Counted from the first letter of the stretch, positions 40,091 to 50,163 are shown. The stretch: 64,000 nt of DNA from Micromonospora trifolii (GCF_022229005.1 NZ_JAKKFD010000044.1:62001-126000), one strand, 5' to 3'. Translations and numbers: made by a program. Notes: generated by a model from the sequence alone, not told the origin.

Positions 40091-41266
40091 TCAGCTGGTT
40101 GGCTGGAAGACGGCACGTACACATCCGTCGAGTTTCTGTTTGAACATCTCGTAGCCGCGCGGCGCTTCGTCCAACGGCATGGTGTGCGTCGCGAGATGCT
40201 CCGTGACCAACTCGCCGCGGGCCATTCGCTCCAGCAGCATGGGGATGTAGCGCTGCCCGTGCTGCTGTGCGCCGCGCAGCGTCAGCCCCTTGTTCATGAC
40301 CGCCCCCAGCGGAAACTTGTCCACCAGCCCGGCGAACACGCCCAGCACGAACACACTGCCACCCTTGCGGCAGTTGTAGATCGCCTCCCGCGCCGCGATC
40401 GGACGGTCGGACTCGATCCGCAACTGCTGCTTGACCTGGTCGTACCAGAATTGCGGGCCGCTGCTGTGCGACTCCATACCGACCGCCTCGATGCATACGT
40501 CCGGGCCTCGGCCGCCACTGCGCTCAAGCAACTCGCCGCTGACGTCCTGCCGCTCGTAGTTCAGCGTCTCGACGCCAAGATGCGTCCGGGCCATCTCGAG
40601 CCGGTTGTCGAGTCGGTCGATCACGATCACCCGATCGGCACCGAGCAGCACGGACGCCCGGGCGGCCATCTGCCCCACCCCACCGGCGCCCCAGACCGCC
40701 ACGACATCACCCGGTTTGACTCCGGCGAGGTCGGCGCCCATCCAGCCGGTCGGCGCGGCGTCGGAGGCGAACAGCGCGCGCTCGTCGCTCACCCCGTCCG
40801 GGACGGTGAAGGCGCCCTGGTCGGCGTACGGGACGCGGATGTACTCGGCGTGGCTGCCGGCGAAGCCCCCGAGCGCGTGCGAGTAGCCGTAGCAGCCGCC
40901 GGGCGCGGAACCCCAGACGTTCTCGGTGATCATCGGGTTCGTGTTGCCGTTGTCGCACAACGAGAACTGTTGTTGCTGGCAGTACCAGCACTTGCCGCAG
41001 GAGACGAACGAACAGACGACGACCCGGTCGCCTACCTTGTGCTTGCGTACCTGCGAACCGACCTCGACGATCTCGCCAAGGAACTCGTGCCCGAGGACAT
41101 CGCCGTGTTCCATGAACGGGATGTACCCGCCGAGCAGGTGCAGGTCCGAACCGCAGGTCACCGTCCGACGGACCCGGACGATGGCGTCCTGCTCGTTGCG
41201 GAGTTGCGGGTCCGGAACCTGCCGCACCGCGAGCTCGTTGGCTCCTTCCCAGACCAAGGCCTTCAC
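40091..41266 (-). CDS. Zinc-dependent alcohol/formaldehyde dehydrogenase-like enzyme (391 aa)
   Basis: The medium-chain dehydrogenase has the catalytic zinc site in VTCGSDLHLL and VLGHEFLGE, the structural zinc cysteines in CGKCWYCQQQQFSLC and the cofactor motif VAVWGAGGVGQMA. An insert around 245-275 (VGMESHSSGPQFWYDQVKQQ) places it in the glutathione-independent formaldehyde dehydrogenase group. It starts at GTG overlapping the previous stop (GTGA), so it is co-translated with the SRPBCC-linked gene. The same length and layout recur in the paralogue at 44826. It is likely a detoxifying aldehyde or alcohol oxidoreductase; substrate unknown. Confidence 0.9.
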   Translation of the reverse strand: MKALVWEGANELAVRQVPDPQLRNEQDAIVRVRRTVTCGSDLHLLGGYIPFMEHGDVLGHEFLGEIVEVGSQVRKHKVGDRVVVCSFVSCGKCWYCQQQQFSLCDNGNTNPMITENVWGSAPGGCYGYSHALGGFAGSHAEYIRVPYADQGAFTVPDGVSDERALFASDAAPTGWMGADLAGVKPGDVVAVWGAGGVGQMAARASVLLGADRVIVIDRLDNRLEMARTHLGVETLNYERQDVSGELLERSGGRGPDVCIEAVGMESHSSGPQFWYDQVKQQLRIESDRPIAAREAIYNCRKGGSVFVLGVFAGLVDKFPLGAVMNKGLTLRGAQQHGQRYIPMLLERMARGELVTEHLATHTMPLDEAPRGYEMFKQKLDGCVRAVFQPTS

Positions 41267-41751
41267 AGTCGTCCCTCCCGCCGACCCTGTTGGGTGGCCA
41301 TCCGCAGTGGCTTGTTCATCGGAGTCGGCTCGGTGGTGGGTGGATAGTCGGGGTGGAGGACCTCACTGGTCTCGAGCAGTTGCTTCGACTCTCGCAGCGC
41401 AGCCCGGATCGCCTGCTCCGGATCCCGGCCGGTGGCTCGTCGAGCGGCGGCGGCAACAGGTAGTCGGGAGCCATCGCGCAGCCGTACGGCGATCTCCGTC
41501 CCCTGGTCGCCGGGGGCGGGCCGGAGCTGGACCTCGACGGCGTCCCCAAGCCCGGCCAGCGGTTCGGGGAGCTGCCCGCCCGGGGCGACGTCGCCCGCTG
41601 GCCGGTTCACCGTCGCCACGTGCCACCGCGGCCCGCGCCGCCGTGCCTGACCCCGTTGCCGGTGGCCGTCACCCTGGTCGGTCCCGCCGAGCAGACGCCG
41701 CGCGACCATCCCGCCGGCAACCACGACCGCTCCGCCGATCAGCCACCTCAT
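41263..41751 (-). CDS. Short membrane-anchored protein related to SRPBCC/cyclase proteins
   Basis: The 162-aa protein starts at ATG 41751 (AGGGG upstream). One hydrophobic segment (about 3-22: LIGGAVVVAGGMVARRLLGG) anchors it; the rest is soluble. The stretch RWHVATVNRPAGDVAPGGQL, then GDAVEVQLRPAPGDQGTEIA, resembles the strand order of SRPBCC (START-like) proteins, and EQAIRAALRESKQLLETSEV resembles the final helix. It looks like a shortened version of the SRPBCC gene at 43831, which is likewise coupled to a 391-aa dehydrogenase by GTGA. Function unknown. Confidence 0.65.
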   Translation of the reverse strand: MRWLIGGAVVVAGGMVARRLLGGTDQGDGHRQRGQARRRGPRWHVATVNRPAGDVAPGGQLPEPLAGLGDAVEVQLRPAPGDQGTEIAVRLRDGSRLPVAAAARRATGRDPEQAIRAALRESKQLLETSEVLHPDYPPTTEPTPMNKPLRMATQQGRREGRL

Positions 41752-41907
41752 GTCCACCCCTGTCGCGTAGTCTGCTCGTGCGGGTGCCGTCGATTATTGG
41801 CAACCTTCACAGCAAACCCTTTCATAAAGGGCGACCGCGTCGCGGTGGTTCTGGCACAGAATGAGCTCCTGCCGGTCCGGTGTCTCCCGCCGGAACGGCC
41901 GCTGGCC

Positions 41908-42750
41908 CTACAACATCTCCAGCGGTTGCGGGCCTTCCGGCGGCGGGAACGCCGTGTCGAGTGCCGCCACGTCCTCCTCGGTCAGCTGCACGTCGCGCGC
42001 TTCGGCGTTCTCCCGGGTGTGTTCCGGTTTGGATGATCGGGGGATGGCCGCGACCATCTCCTGCCGTAGCAGCCAGGCCAGCGCGACCTGAGCGGGCGTG
42101 GCCTCGTGCCGGGCGGCGGCCTCCGCAACCTGGGGGTGGCCGAGCAGTCGACCCTGCTCGATCGGCGAGTACGCCATCACCGGAATCCGCTGCTCACGTA
42201 GCCACGGTAGGAGGTCGTACTCGGGACCACGGCGGGTGAGGTTGTACAGAATCTGATTCGTCGCGCAGGCGCTTCCGCCGGCCCCAAGGAGGTCGGTCAT
42301 GTCCGAAAGATCAAAGTTGCTCACGCCCCACTGTCCGATGTCGCCGGCGTCGACAAGTTCGGCGAACGCCTCGATCGTCTCCGCGAGTGGATGCGTGCCG
42401 CGCCAGTGCAGCAGGTAGAGGTCGATATGGTCGACGCCGAGTCGTTGCAGGCTGCGGCGGCAGGCCTGCAGGGTTCCCTGCCGGCTGGCGTTCGACGGCA
42501 GCACCTTGTCGACCAGAAAGACGTCGGCGCGTCGCCCGACGATCGCCTCGCCGACGAGTTCCTCGGAAGCGCCGTCACCGTACATCTCCGCAGTGTCGAT
42601 CATGGTCATGCCCAGGTCGAGTCCGGTACGCAGGGCGGCCAGCTCGTCCTGCCGCCTCGCAGGGTGCTCGCCGAGGTACCACGTTCCCTGCCCGAGCACG
42701 GGCATGGTCTGACCGGACGGCATCTCGATCGAATCGCTGGCGAGGGTCAT
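41908..42750 (-). CDS. Aldo/keto reductase
   Basis: The 280-aa protein starts MTLASDSIEMPSG (ATG 42750; the open frame to 43065 overlaps the divergent gene). The AKR barrel shows GQGTWYLGE, the catalytic Asp/Tyr in DTAEMYGDG, Lys in DKVLPSN and His in LYLLHWRG, and a C-terminal cofactor-binding IPRSSKPEHTRENAEA. It reduces aldehydes or ketones with NADPH in the cytoplasm. Divergent from the PfpI gene; a sigma-B-like GTGT-N15-GGGTAA lies upstream. Probably part of the aldehyde/oxidative-stress set. Confidence 0.93.
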   Translation of the reverse strand: MTLASDSIEMPSGQTMPVLGQGTWYLGEHPARRQDELAALRTGLDLGMTMIDTAEMYGDGASEELVGEAIVGRRADVFLVDKVLPSNASRQGTLQACRRSLQRLGVDHIDLYLLHWRGTHPLAETIEAFAELVDAGDIGQWGVSNFDLSDMTDLLGAGGSACATNQILYNLTRRGPEYDLLPWLREQRIPVMAYSPIEQGRLLGHPQVAEAAARHEATPAQVALAWLLRQEMVAAIPRSSKPEHTRENAEARDVQLTEEDVAALDTAFPPPEGPQPLEML

Positions 42751-42785
42751 GTCGGCCTTTCCGGGTACCAGTTGGGTTGTCTGCC

Positions 42786-42810
42786 TTACCCGTTGCGACA
42801 GGCAGCACAC
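42786..42810 (-). promoter_or_regulatory. Sigma-B/F-like promoter candidate before the aldo/keto reductase gene
   Basis: On the minus strand GTGT (42810-42807), a 15-base spacer and GGGTAA (42791-42786) follow the general-stress pattern loosely. The -10 is 35 bases before the start codon. Confidence 0.35.
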
Positions 42811-42898
42811 GCGCGCGACGCGCCCGCTCCCGCCGGCACTGGTTGCGCTGCACGCAGGTGGGGAGAACTGTCCGCCATCGGGCGGGCTTCGCTGGCCT

Positions 42899-42924
42899 GT
42901 TTGCCCGTCCCCCGCACCGGGAAG
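42899..42924 (+). promoter_or_regulatory. Sigma-B/F-like promoter candidate before the PfpI gene
   Basis: GTTT (42899-42902), 16 bases and GGGAAG (42919-42924) resemble the stress pattern with A in place of T in GGGTA. The start codon is 61 bases further on. Confidence 0.3.
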
Positions 42925-42985
42925 GCGACCGCGATCCAGCGACGCGCCGCCGACGGGGTGGCGCCGCGAAGGGGAGGCCGCAGAG

Positions 42986-43567
42986 ATGGCGCAGAGCCAG
43001 CAGCCACTGAAAGGCAAGCGAGTCGCTTGCCTCGCCGCCGACGGAGTGGAGGACGTGGAATACACCCAGTCCCGAGCCGCCGCGGAGCAGGCCGGGGCCG
43101 AGGTTCACCTGATCTCGTTGCAGTCCGGCGAGATTCAGTCGATGAACCAGGACATCAACCCTGCCAACCGCTACCGGGTGGATCGGACCGTGAACGACGT
43201 CGATGCGGCTGACTACGACGCCCTGTTGCTGCCAGGCGGGACGGTCAACCCCGACCGGCTCCGGATGAACGCGCAGGCGATGGACTTCGTCCGGGCGTTC
43301 TTCCAACAGCACAAGCCGGTGGCGGCGATCTGCCACGGCCCGTGGTCGTTGGTCGAGACCGGCATGGTCAACGGTCGGACTCTCACCTCGTTTCCCAGCC
43401 TGCGCACCGACATCCGCAACGCGGGCGGGACCTGGGTCGACCAACAGGTGCAGGTCGACAGCGGCCTCGTCACCAGCCGCAGCCCCAGCGACCTTCCGGC
43501 CTTCTGCGCCACAATGGTCGAGGAGTTCGCTCAGGGAGAAGACGTCCGCCAGATGGCGACGGCCTGA
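42986..43567 (+). CDS. PfpI/DJ-1 family glutamine amidotransferase-like protein
   Basis: The 193-aa protein begins MAQSQQPLKGKRVACL (ATG 42986, GGGGAGG upstream). It has the conserved glutamate in DGVEDVEY (about 22-26), the nucleophile elbow AAICHGPW (Cys116, His117) and ALLLPGG. PfpI/YhbO proteins act as proteases or as protein/nucleotide deglycases that repair aldehyde damage; the latter fits the dehydrogenase-rich neighbourhood. Divergent from the aldo/keto reductase and likely under similar control. Confidence 0.93.
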   Translation: MAQSQQPLKGKRVACLAADGVEDVEYTQSRAAAEQAGAEVHLISLQSGEIQSMNQDINPANRYRVDRTVNDVDAADYDALLLPGGTVNPDRLRMNAQAMDFVRAFFQQHKPVAAICHGPWSLVETGMVNGRTLTSFPSLRTDIRNAGGTWVDQQVQVDSGLVTSRSPSDLPAFCATMVEEFAQGEDVRQMATA

Positions 43568-43728
43568 CCGACGGGGGCTCAGGGCCGGGAGCAGCAGGCC
43601 GGTCCTGAGCCGTGGCCGCGGCTGTCCCGCCGCCCCGAAACGCCGCCGGTCCCGCGGAACAGCGGCTGTCGTGACGGCGGGCTGAGCAGCGAGACAGGGA
43701 TCACCTCCCTACCGCGACCGATGGGCGG

Positions 43729-43752
43729 GTTGAGGTGGTATCCGGGGGGTAT
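43729..43752 (+). promoter_or_regulatory. Sigma-B/F-like promoter before the SRPBCC/dehydrogenase operon
   Basis: GTTG (43729-43732), 14 bases and GGGTAT (43747-43752) match the GNNT/GTT-N14-16-GGGTA(C/T) pattern well in the -10. The start is about 79 bases downstream. Confidence 0.5.
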
Positions 43753-43830
43753 CCGGGCCCTACGGGTCGCGCCCCGGACCGTCGTGAACCGATAAGCGCG
43801 GCCGGGTGCGACCGGATACGGAGGCTACCC

Positions 43831-44825
43831 GTGACTCAACTAGCAACCCGAGAGGCAGCGAAGGCAAGGCAGGACGACGTGCAGCGGCGAGGACGCCGGC
43901 TCGGCTGGGTGAGTCTCGGCCTGGGCGTGGCACAGCTGGCGGCACCGGACACGGTGCGCCGGATCAGCGGAGTGGACGACTCCCCGACGACCCGGGCGGT
44001 GGTGCCGCTGGTCGGGGCGCGGGAGTTGGTACACGCGGCCGGGCTCCTGACGAGCCGGCGAAAGAGCGTGTGGGCGTGGACCCGGGTCGTGGGCGACGCG
44101 ATGGACCTGGCCTCCCTCGGGGTGGCCATCGCCCACCGCAGCGGGCGCCGCCGGCGTCGCCTCGTCGCTGTCACTGGCGCCGTCGTCGGAATCACGGTGG
44201 TGGATCTGCTGACCGCCGTGCGGGCCACCCGGGCACAGAAGATCGGGTCAGCGCCGACGGTACGAGGCTCACGCGAAGGAGGACCCATGGAGCTGACAGC
44301 CACGACAACCATCCGCAAACCCCCGCCCAAGGTCTACGCGTTCTGGCGCGACCTGGGCAACCTCCCGACGTTCATGGCCCACCTTGAGGAGATCCGCACC
44401 ACCGGCGACCGTACGAGCCACTGGTCTGCCAGCGCTCCGTTCGGCACGAACGTCGAGTGGGACGCGGAGATTGTCGACGAGGCACCCGGCGAGAAGATCG
44501 CCTGGCGGTCGACCGGGAACGCTGACGTGCCGAACGCCGGTACGGTCCGGTTCGTTCCCGCCCCGGACGGGCTGAGCACCGAGGTGCACGTCGTTCTGTC
44601 GTACGACATCCCGGGCGGCGCGGTGGGCAAGGCGGTCGCCAAGTACTTCGGCGAGGAACCGCACCAGCAGCTCGACGACGATCTGCGCCGGCTCAAGCAG
44701 GTGCTGGAGACCGGCCAGGTGGTCCGGTCCGACGGCGCCCCGTGGGGCAAGCGGGCCCGCAAGGAGTTCCCGCAGCGTCCGGCGCAACCGCTGTCGGATT
44801 CCGAGCTCGCGAAGGGGGCCGACGC

Positions 44826-44829
<4 letters not shown>
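43831..44829 (+). CDS. Membrane-anchored SRPBCC (cyclase/dehydrase-like) protein
   Basis: The 332-aa protein starts at GTG 43831 with GGAGG before it. The N-terminal half (about 1-150) has weak hydrophobic spans (LGWVSLGLGVAQLA, VVPLVGARELVHAAGLL, LVAVTGAVVGITVVDLL). The C-terminal half (about 152-290) is an SRPBCC domain beginning MELTATTTIRKPPPKVYAFW, with DLGNLPTFMAHLEEI and the family's final helix, and a charged tail. The fold binds hydrophobic ligands. GTGA overlap couples it to the following dehydrogenase, suggesting that the pair handles one lipid-like or aldehyde substrate at the membrane. Confidence 0.85.
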
Positions 44830-46001
<1,172 letters not shown>

Positions 46002-46110
46002 CCACCACCCACGCATCCGGCCACCGCGGCACGCCCGGTGGTCGGATGCGTTGTCTGTCCGCAGGCGAGGATCTGCGGGCGGCCCCGCATTCGCCACCGA
46101 GCTGCCGGCT

Positions 46111-46135
46111 GTTTGCCGCAGACGACCCTGGGTAG
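46111..46135 (+). promoter_or_regulatory. Sigma-B/F-like promoter before the TMEM175 gene
   Basis: GTTT (46111-46114), 15 bases and GGGTAG (46130-46135) fit the general-stress consensus closely. The GTG start at 46145 is nine bases after the -10 and has no ribosome site, so the message is probably leaderless. Confidence 0.6.
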
Positions 46136-46144
46136 CCGAGATCG

Positions 46145-46825
46145 GTGAGCGGGCCAGAAACAGACCTAGGCACCCGATCGGACACCAGCCGCGCCGTGGC
46201 GTTCAGCGATGCGATCTTCGCCATCATCATCACGCTGCTCGTCCTGGACCTCGGGATACCGGACGTCCCGCCTGGTCGTCTCCTGTCCGGTCTGCTCAGT
46301 CAGTGGCCGTCGTACGTCGCCTATCTCGCGTCCTACTCGTACGTGGCAGTCGTCTGGCTCAACCACAAGGCGGCGTTCAACCGCATTCGGCAGGTCGATC
46401 GTGGGCTGCACTGGATGAATCTGCTCGTACTGTTCAGCACGGCGCTGCTGCCGTTTCCGACGATTGTCGTGTCGCACGCGCTGCAGGAGCACAACAACGC
46501 GGACCAGCGTGTGGCCATCGCCTTCTACGCGCTCATCGGCGCGTTTCTGTGCGCGACGTGGCTGGCGTTCTACCACTACCTGGCCAGGCACCCTGATCTG
46601 CTGAAGGACCAGGTCAAGGGCAGCTTCTTTCACGTCGAGCGGTTCCGTGCCCTTGCCGGGGTCGTCCTGTACCTCCTCGCAGGGCTGATCGGCTACCTGG
46701 TGGCACCCTTGATCGGCCTGGTCATCTTTCCCTTCCTACCCGTCTTCTATGCCCTCACCAGCGCCGGCCTGTACCAGTTGCGGGTGACCCGGCATATCAC
46801 CCACCGCCCTCCGCCACCATCCTGA
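46145..46825 (+). CDS. TMEM175-family potassium channel-like membrane protein
   Basis: The 226-aa protein has six membrane spans and the family motif at the first one: RAVAFSDAIFAIIITLLVLDL (about 15-35; the FSD triad is the filter-forming signature). Bacterial TMEM175 proteins form tetrameric potassium-permeable channels without a P-loop. The second-half spans (LAGVVLYLLAGLIGYLVAPL and following) complete one domain of the fold. It might adjust membrane potential under stress. The start is a GTG close behind a sigma-B-like -10. Confidence 0.9.
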   Translation: MSGPETDLGTRSDTSRAVAFSDAIFAIIITLLVLDLGIPDVPPGRLLSGLLSQWPSYVAYLASYSYVAVVWLNHKAAFNRIRQVDRGLHWMNLLVLFSTALLPFPTIVVSHALQEHNNADQRVAIAFYALIGAFLCATWLAFYHYLARHPDLLKDQVKGSFFHVERFRALAGVVLYLLAGLIGYLVAPLIGLVIFPFLPVFYALTSAGLYQLRVTRHITHRPPPPS

Positions 46826-46841
46826 GGGCAGGCGAACCGCC

Positions 46842-46866
46842 GTTTCACCCGGGCGGGGGCGGGAAC
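46842..46866 (+). promoter_or_regulatory. Sigma-B/F-like promoter candidate before the DUF2267 gene
   Basis: GTTT (46842-46845), 15 bases and GGGAAC (46861-46866) match the stress pattern apart from A for T in GGGTA. The start codon is 32 bases beyond. Confidence 0.4.
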
Positions 46867-46898
46867 CCGCCGCAATCCGTTTCGAGAGGGGATCCGAG

Positions 46899-47306
46899 GT
46901 GAACTACAACGAGTTCATTCAGTCTGTGGCGGCACGACCGAAGGTTTCACCGGGGCAGGCGGAACCGATCACCCGTGCCACGCTCGAGACTGTGGCAAAA
47001 CGGATCACTGGTGGCCAGGCAAGGGACCTCGCCTCCCAGCTCCCCGAGGAGCTACGAGGCCTGGTGTCCCGGCCCACCGAAGACCCGGAACGGTTCGGTC
47101 TCACCGAATTCCTGGAACGGGTGCAGTCCCGGGCAGGGGTCGATCGAGAGATGGCCACCGACGGAGCGCGGGCCGTGATGGATACCCTGCGTGAGGCTGC
47201 CAGCGCGAAGGAGTACGGAGACTTCGTCGACCAGTTGCCGCAGGAGTTCTGGCAGTTGACCGGGCCCGGGTCCGGACAGCTCCAGCCTCGCCGGATCGGC
47301 ACCTAG
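46899..47306 (+). CDS. DUF2267 protein
   Basis: The 135-aa protein shows the DUF2267 pattern of two helical repeats: FIQSVAARPKVSPGQAEPIT, then ATLETVAKRITGGQARDLAS and QLPEELRGL; and EFLERVQSRAGVDREMATDG, then AVMDTLREAASAKEYGDFVD and QLPQEFWQL. It starts at GTG 46899 a few bases after GAGGGGATCCGAG. The family is small, soluble and of unknown role, often in stress-inducible actinobacterial clusters next to dehydrogenases and channels, as here. Confidence 0.9.
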   Translation: MNYNEFIQSVAARPKVSPGQAEPITRATLETVAKRITGGQARDLASQLPEELRGLVSRPTEDPERFGLTEFLERVQSRAGVDREMATDGARAVMDTLREAASAKEYGDFVDQLPQEFWQLTGPGSGQLQPRRIGT

Positions 47307-47378
47307 GCCCGCCGAGGATCGGAGCCACATTCCGATGGTGGGTTCCATTCGGTCCGGACGTTGGGCGAGGAGTGCGGG

Positions 47379-48116
47379 ATGACCGAACCGGAGAGCCGGG
47401 ACACGGGCGCACGGGAGTTGCCCGGCGAACGCTCCGTCGGCCCGACGAGTGGTGAGCACGGCCTTCCCCAGCCGACTGGCGGGCACAGCAGCAAGACCAT
47501 GTCAGACCCGGACGTCGTCCTCCAGATTCCGCAGGTCAAGGTCGAACAGATCTACGTCGAGGTCGACGATCTGGACGCCTCTGTTTCCCTGCGAGCCCGG
47601 CTGGGTAGCCTGCTCCAGCTCGACGTGGGCGTTCAGGCGCATCTCGGCACGGTGAAGATCGATATCAAGGGCGTCGAGGCCGAGGCGATGCTCGAGGTTC
47701 GGCTCGACGAGCTACGGGGAATTCTCGACAGCGCCCTCCGCATGATCGAGCGCAACCCTCAGATCATCGAGTCGGTGGTGAAGACGGTGGACAAGACCGT
47801 GGACCAGGTGGGGCAGACAGCGCAGGAGGCGCTGGGGCCCAATGGTCCGCTGTCGCAGACGCTGCAGCAGGCCACCCAGCAGGTCGGTCAGCAACTCGGC
47901 CAGGCCGCCCAGCAGCTCGGGCAGTCCACCCAGCAAGTGGCTCAGACCAGCGGGACGACGGCTGGCAGCGCTGTGGAGGGTCTCGGCGGCGTGTTGGGCG
48001 GGTCTCCGGCCCGAGCGGCGTGGCGACGAATGAAGAAGACCATCCACGGTAGTCAGCCACTGAGGCAGGTCACGACGCGGCTAGCAGGACCGCAGGAGCA
48101 ACCACCGCAGGGCTGA
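47379..48116 (+). CDS. Gln-rich helical-repeat protein of unknown function
   Basis: The 245-aa protein starts at ATG 47379 (GAGGAG upstream). After a polar, probably disordered front, residues about 45-125 form a conserved-looking block (QIPQVKVEQIYVEVDDLDAS, then ARLGSLLQLDVGVQAHLGTV). Residues about 130-200 carry heptad-like repeats rich in glutamine (QQATQQVGQQLGQAAQQL) that should form a long amphipathic helix, like group-3 LEA or apolipoprotein-type proteins. That might bind membranes or protect proteins in stress. No family name is sure. Confidence 0.7.
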   Translation: MTEPESRDTGARELPGERSVGPTSGEHGLPQPTGGHSSKTMSDPDVVLQIPQVKVEQIYVEVDDLDASVSLRARLGSLLQLDVGVQAHLGTVKIDIKGVEAEAMLEVRLDELRGILDSALRMIERNPQIIESVVKTVDKTVDQVGQTAQEALGPNGPLSQTLQQATQQVGQQLGQAAQQLGQSTQQVAQTSGTTAGSAVEGLGGVLGGSPARAAWRRMKKTIHGSQPLRQVTTRLAGPQEQPPQG

Positions 48117-48181
48117 TCGGCGTCCACCGTCGTGGTGGCATTGCAGTTGACCAGGTCACGCCACTGCATGCCCCACGGGGG

Positions 48182-48868
48182 TCATGATTGGCCCAGGTTG
48201 GTGACCAGGTTGACGGCGACGGCCAGGATGCCGGTTCCGAAGGTGTAGGAGAGCAGGGCATGCCCGAGCGCGATCCGGCGCATGCGGTTGCTTGTGGGCT
48301 CGTTCTCGCCCGGGGCGTAGGACATGCCGACGGTAAAGGCGACGTACGCGAAGTCGGAGTAGGCCGGTGGGTCTTCCCGCTTGAAGTCGATGCCGCCATC
48401 GTGGCGGTAGTACAGCCGGGCGTACTTGAGTGCGAAGACCGTGTTCACCAGCGCCCACGCCAGGACCACCGCGATGACGCTGAGGATCACCAGCGTGACA
48501 GCCACCACGTCCTGCTGGTTCGAGGCGCGGATGAGCGCCTCGGCCACGGCGACGAGGCTGATGGCGGACGCGATCAGGACCGCCACATCGGTGGAACGGG
48601 ACTGCTGCTCCGCCTCGGCAAGCCGCTCGGTGCGCCCTGGGCTCGCCGACCAGCAGGCCCGCCACACCCAGAAGAGGACGGTGCCCGCCGCGATCGTCCA
48701 GATCACCAGCGGCGTCAACTCCGGCGCCCCGACCAGCGCGATGACGGTCCCTGCCACGACACCGACGGCCAACGACCACAGGGCACGCCTGACCGACAGG
48801 AGCCGTCCCCACGCCGGTCGTCCCGATTGCTGCTCCACCTGCTCAGCGTTCCAGCTGGAGCGGATCAC
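48182..48868 (-). CDS. DUF1345 membrane protein
   Basis: The 228-aa protein has five membrane spans and the DUF1345 signature FKREDPPAYSDFAYVAFTVG and MSYAPGENEPTSNRMRRIAL, with VFALKYARLYYRHD ahead of it. Function is unknown. Translation probably starts at a GTG (48868). No ribosome site lies before it, but GGGTAT sits seven bases upstream, so this too might be a leaderless stress-promoter gene; the -35 is unclear. Convergent with the Gln-rich gene 66 bases away. Confidence 0.88.
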   Translation of the reverse strand: MIRSSWNAEQVEQQSGRPAWGRLLSVRRALWSLAVGVVAGTVIALVGAPELTPLVIWTIAAGTVLFWVWRACWSASPGRTERLAEAEQQSRSTDVAVLIASAISLVAVAEALIRASNQQDVVAVTLVILSVIAVVLAWALVNTVFALKYARLYYRHDGGIDFKREDPPAYSDFAYVAFTVGMSYAPGENEPTSNRMRRIALGHALLSYTFGTGILAVAVNLVTNLGQS

Positions 48869-48944
48869 GTAGGGAATACCCGAGGCGATTACCGGATCAG
48901 GTTGTGAATATCCGTGGAGGGCTCGCGGGAGGCTTCAGGCGGGG

Positions 48945-50063
48945 TCAGCGGGCCCTGAGCCGGACGGGCTCGGTTACGTCAGATCTGGCACCGACCCCGG
49001 CGAGGAATTGTCGGTAGACCGCCTCGTAGCTGTAGGCCATCCGGGTGGTCGAGAAGTTCTCCGCCACGTGCGCCACGCAGTCCGCCGGGTCAAGCCGCTC
49101 CACGGCGTGCAACGCGTCCGGCAGCTCCTCGGACCGCTCGCACACCAGACCGGTCACCCCGGATCGGACCAACTCCGGCACCGCGCCTCGGGCGAGCGCG
49201 ACCACTGGCGTTCCGGTTGCCATCGCCTCCACCATCACCATGCCGAACGGCTCCTCCCACCGAATGGGCATGATCAGGCATCGGGCCTCTACCAGCATCC
49301 GCAGGGTGGCCTCCCGATCGGCGTTGACAACGACTGTGACGTCCTCGCCGAGCATCGGCTCGATCACCTCGTCGTAGTACTGGCGTTCAGCCGGCTCGTT
49401 GCACTTGCCGGCGAGCAGCAGCGGCAACCCGGCTGCCCGGCACGCGCGAATCGCCACGTCCGGGCCTTTGTCAGGACTGAACCGGGCCAGCCACAGCACC
49501 GGTCCGGCAGCGGGTTCGTCCTTGTACGGGATGCTTCGGGGGTCCAACGCATTGTGTACCGTGCCGGCCCACGGCAACCCCGGATTCAGCCGACGCTGCC
49601 CGTGCGAGATGGCGACCAGGCCCACTCCCCGGTCGGTGTCGGTGAGCACGTCGCCGTGCTCGCCCACCGGATTGCCGTGCACCGTGGCCACCGTGGGCAC
49701 GGCGCGGCGCCCGGCGACCAGCGGACCAACCACTGTGTGGTCGTGGATCAGGTCGAAGTCCGCTGCCTTGATCAGGTGATTCACCCGGGCCAGATGAGCC
49801 AGCTCCGGCAGCGACTCGCCGAGCCGCGCGAATTGCACGTCGGGCGCGGTGGAGACGAAACTGCGGGCCGCGGTGCCGTGCTGGTCGCCCACCCCGAACA
49901 GGGTCACCGCGTGACCGTGCAGCACCAGGGCGTCCACCAATCCGGCGACGACCTGCTCCACCCCGCCGTAGCCCGGCGGCGGCACAGGCAGCCAGGGTGG
50001 AACGACCATCGCGATGCGCAGTGGACGATCACGGGTGACGGCACCTGCTTGGTCAACGGCCAC
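48945..50063 (-). CDS. GT4-family glycosyltransferase
   Basis: The 372-aa GT-B enzyme starts at GTG 50063 after ATCGGAGG. It has the acceptor-side PPGYGGVEQVVAGLVDAL loop, HDHTVVGPL, and a donor-side domain with LARFSPDKGPDVAIRA and the E-x7-E motif EEPFGMVMVEAMATGTPVVA. It transfers a sugar from a nucleotide sugar to an unknown acceptor, probably in cell-surface or compatible-solute glycoside synthesis. It is separated from the divergent oxidase gene by 440 bases. A weak GTTA-N15-GGGAAG lies upstream (50129-50105). Confidence 0.92.
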   Translation of the reverse strand: MAVDQAGAVTRDRPLRIAMVVPPWLPVPPPGYGGVEQVVAGLVDALVLHGHAVTLFGVGDQHGTAARSFVSTAPDVQFARLGESLPELAHLARVNHLIKAADFDLIHDHTVVGPLVAGRRAVPTVATVHGNPVGEHGDVLTDTDRGVGLVAISHGQRRLNPGLPWAGTVHNALDPRSIPYKDEPAAGPVLWLARFSPDKGPDVAIRACRAAGLPLLLAGKCNEPAERQYYDEVIEPMLGEDVTVVVNADREATLRMLVEARCLIMPIRWEEPFGMVMVEAMATGTPVVALARGAVPELVRSGVTGLVCERSEELPDALHAVERLDPADCVAHVAENFSTTRMAYSYEAVYRQFLAGVGARSDVTEPVRLRAR

Positions 50064-50141
50064 GAGTCCTCCGATCGGTCACCGTACGCGTGGTCGACTG
50101 CTGGCTTCCCGCCAGACAGCATCACTAACGCGCAGCATCAC

Positions 50142-50163
50142 AGTGACTGACTAATCAGTCACT
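50142..50163. promoter_or_regulatory. 22-bp inverted repeat, likely operator
   Basis: AGTGACTGA (50142-50150) and TCAGTCACT (50155-50163) are perfect inverted arms around CTAA. The size and symmetry fit a TetR- or MarR-type dimer site. It sits in the 440-base gap between the divergent glycosyltransferase and oxidase genes. The rest of that gap (50064-50503) shows no gene; open frames there lack ribosome sites. Confidence 0.65.
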
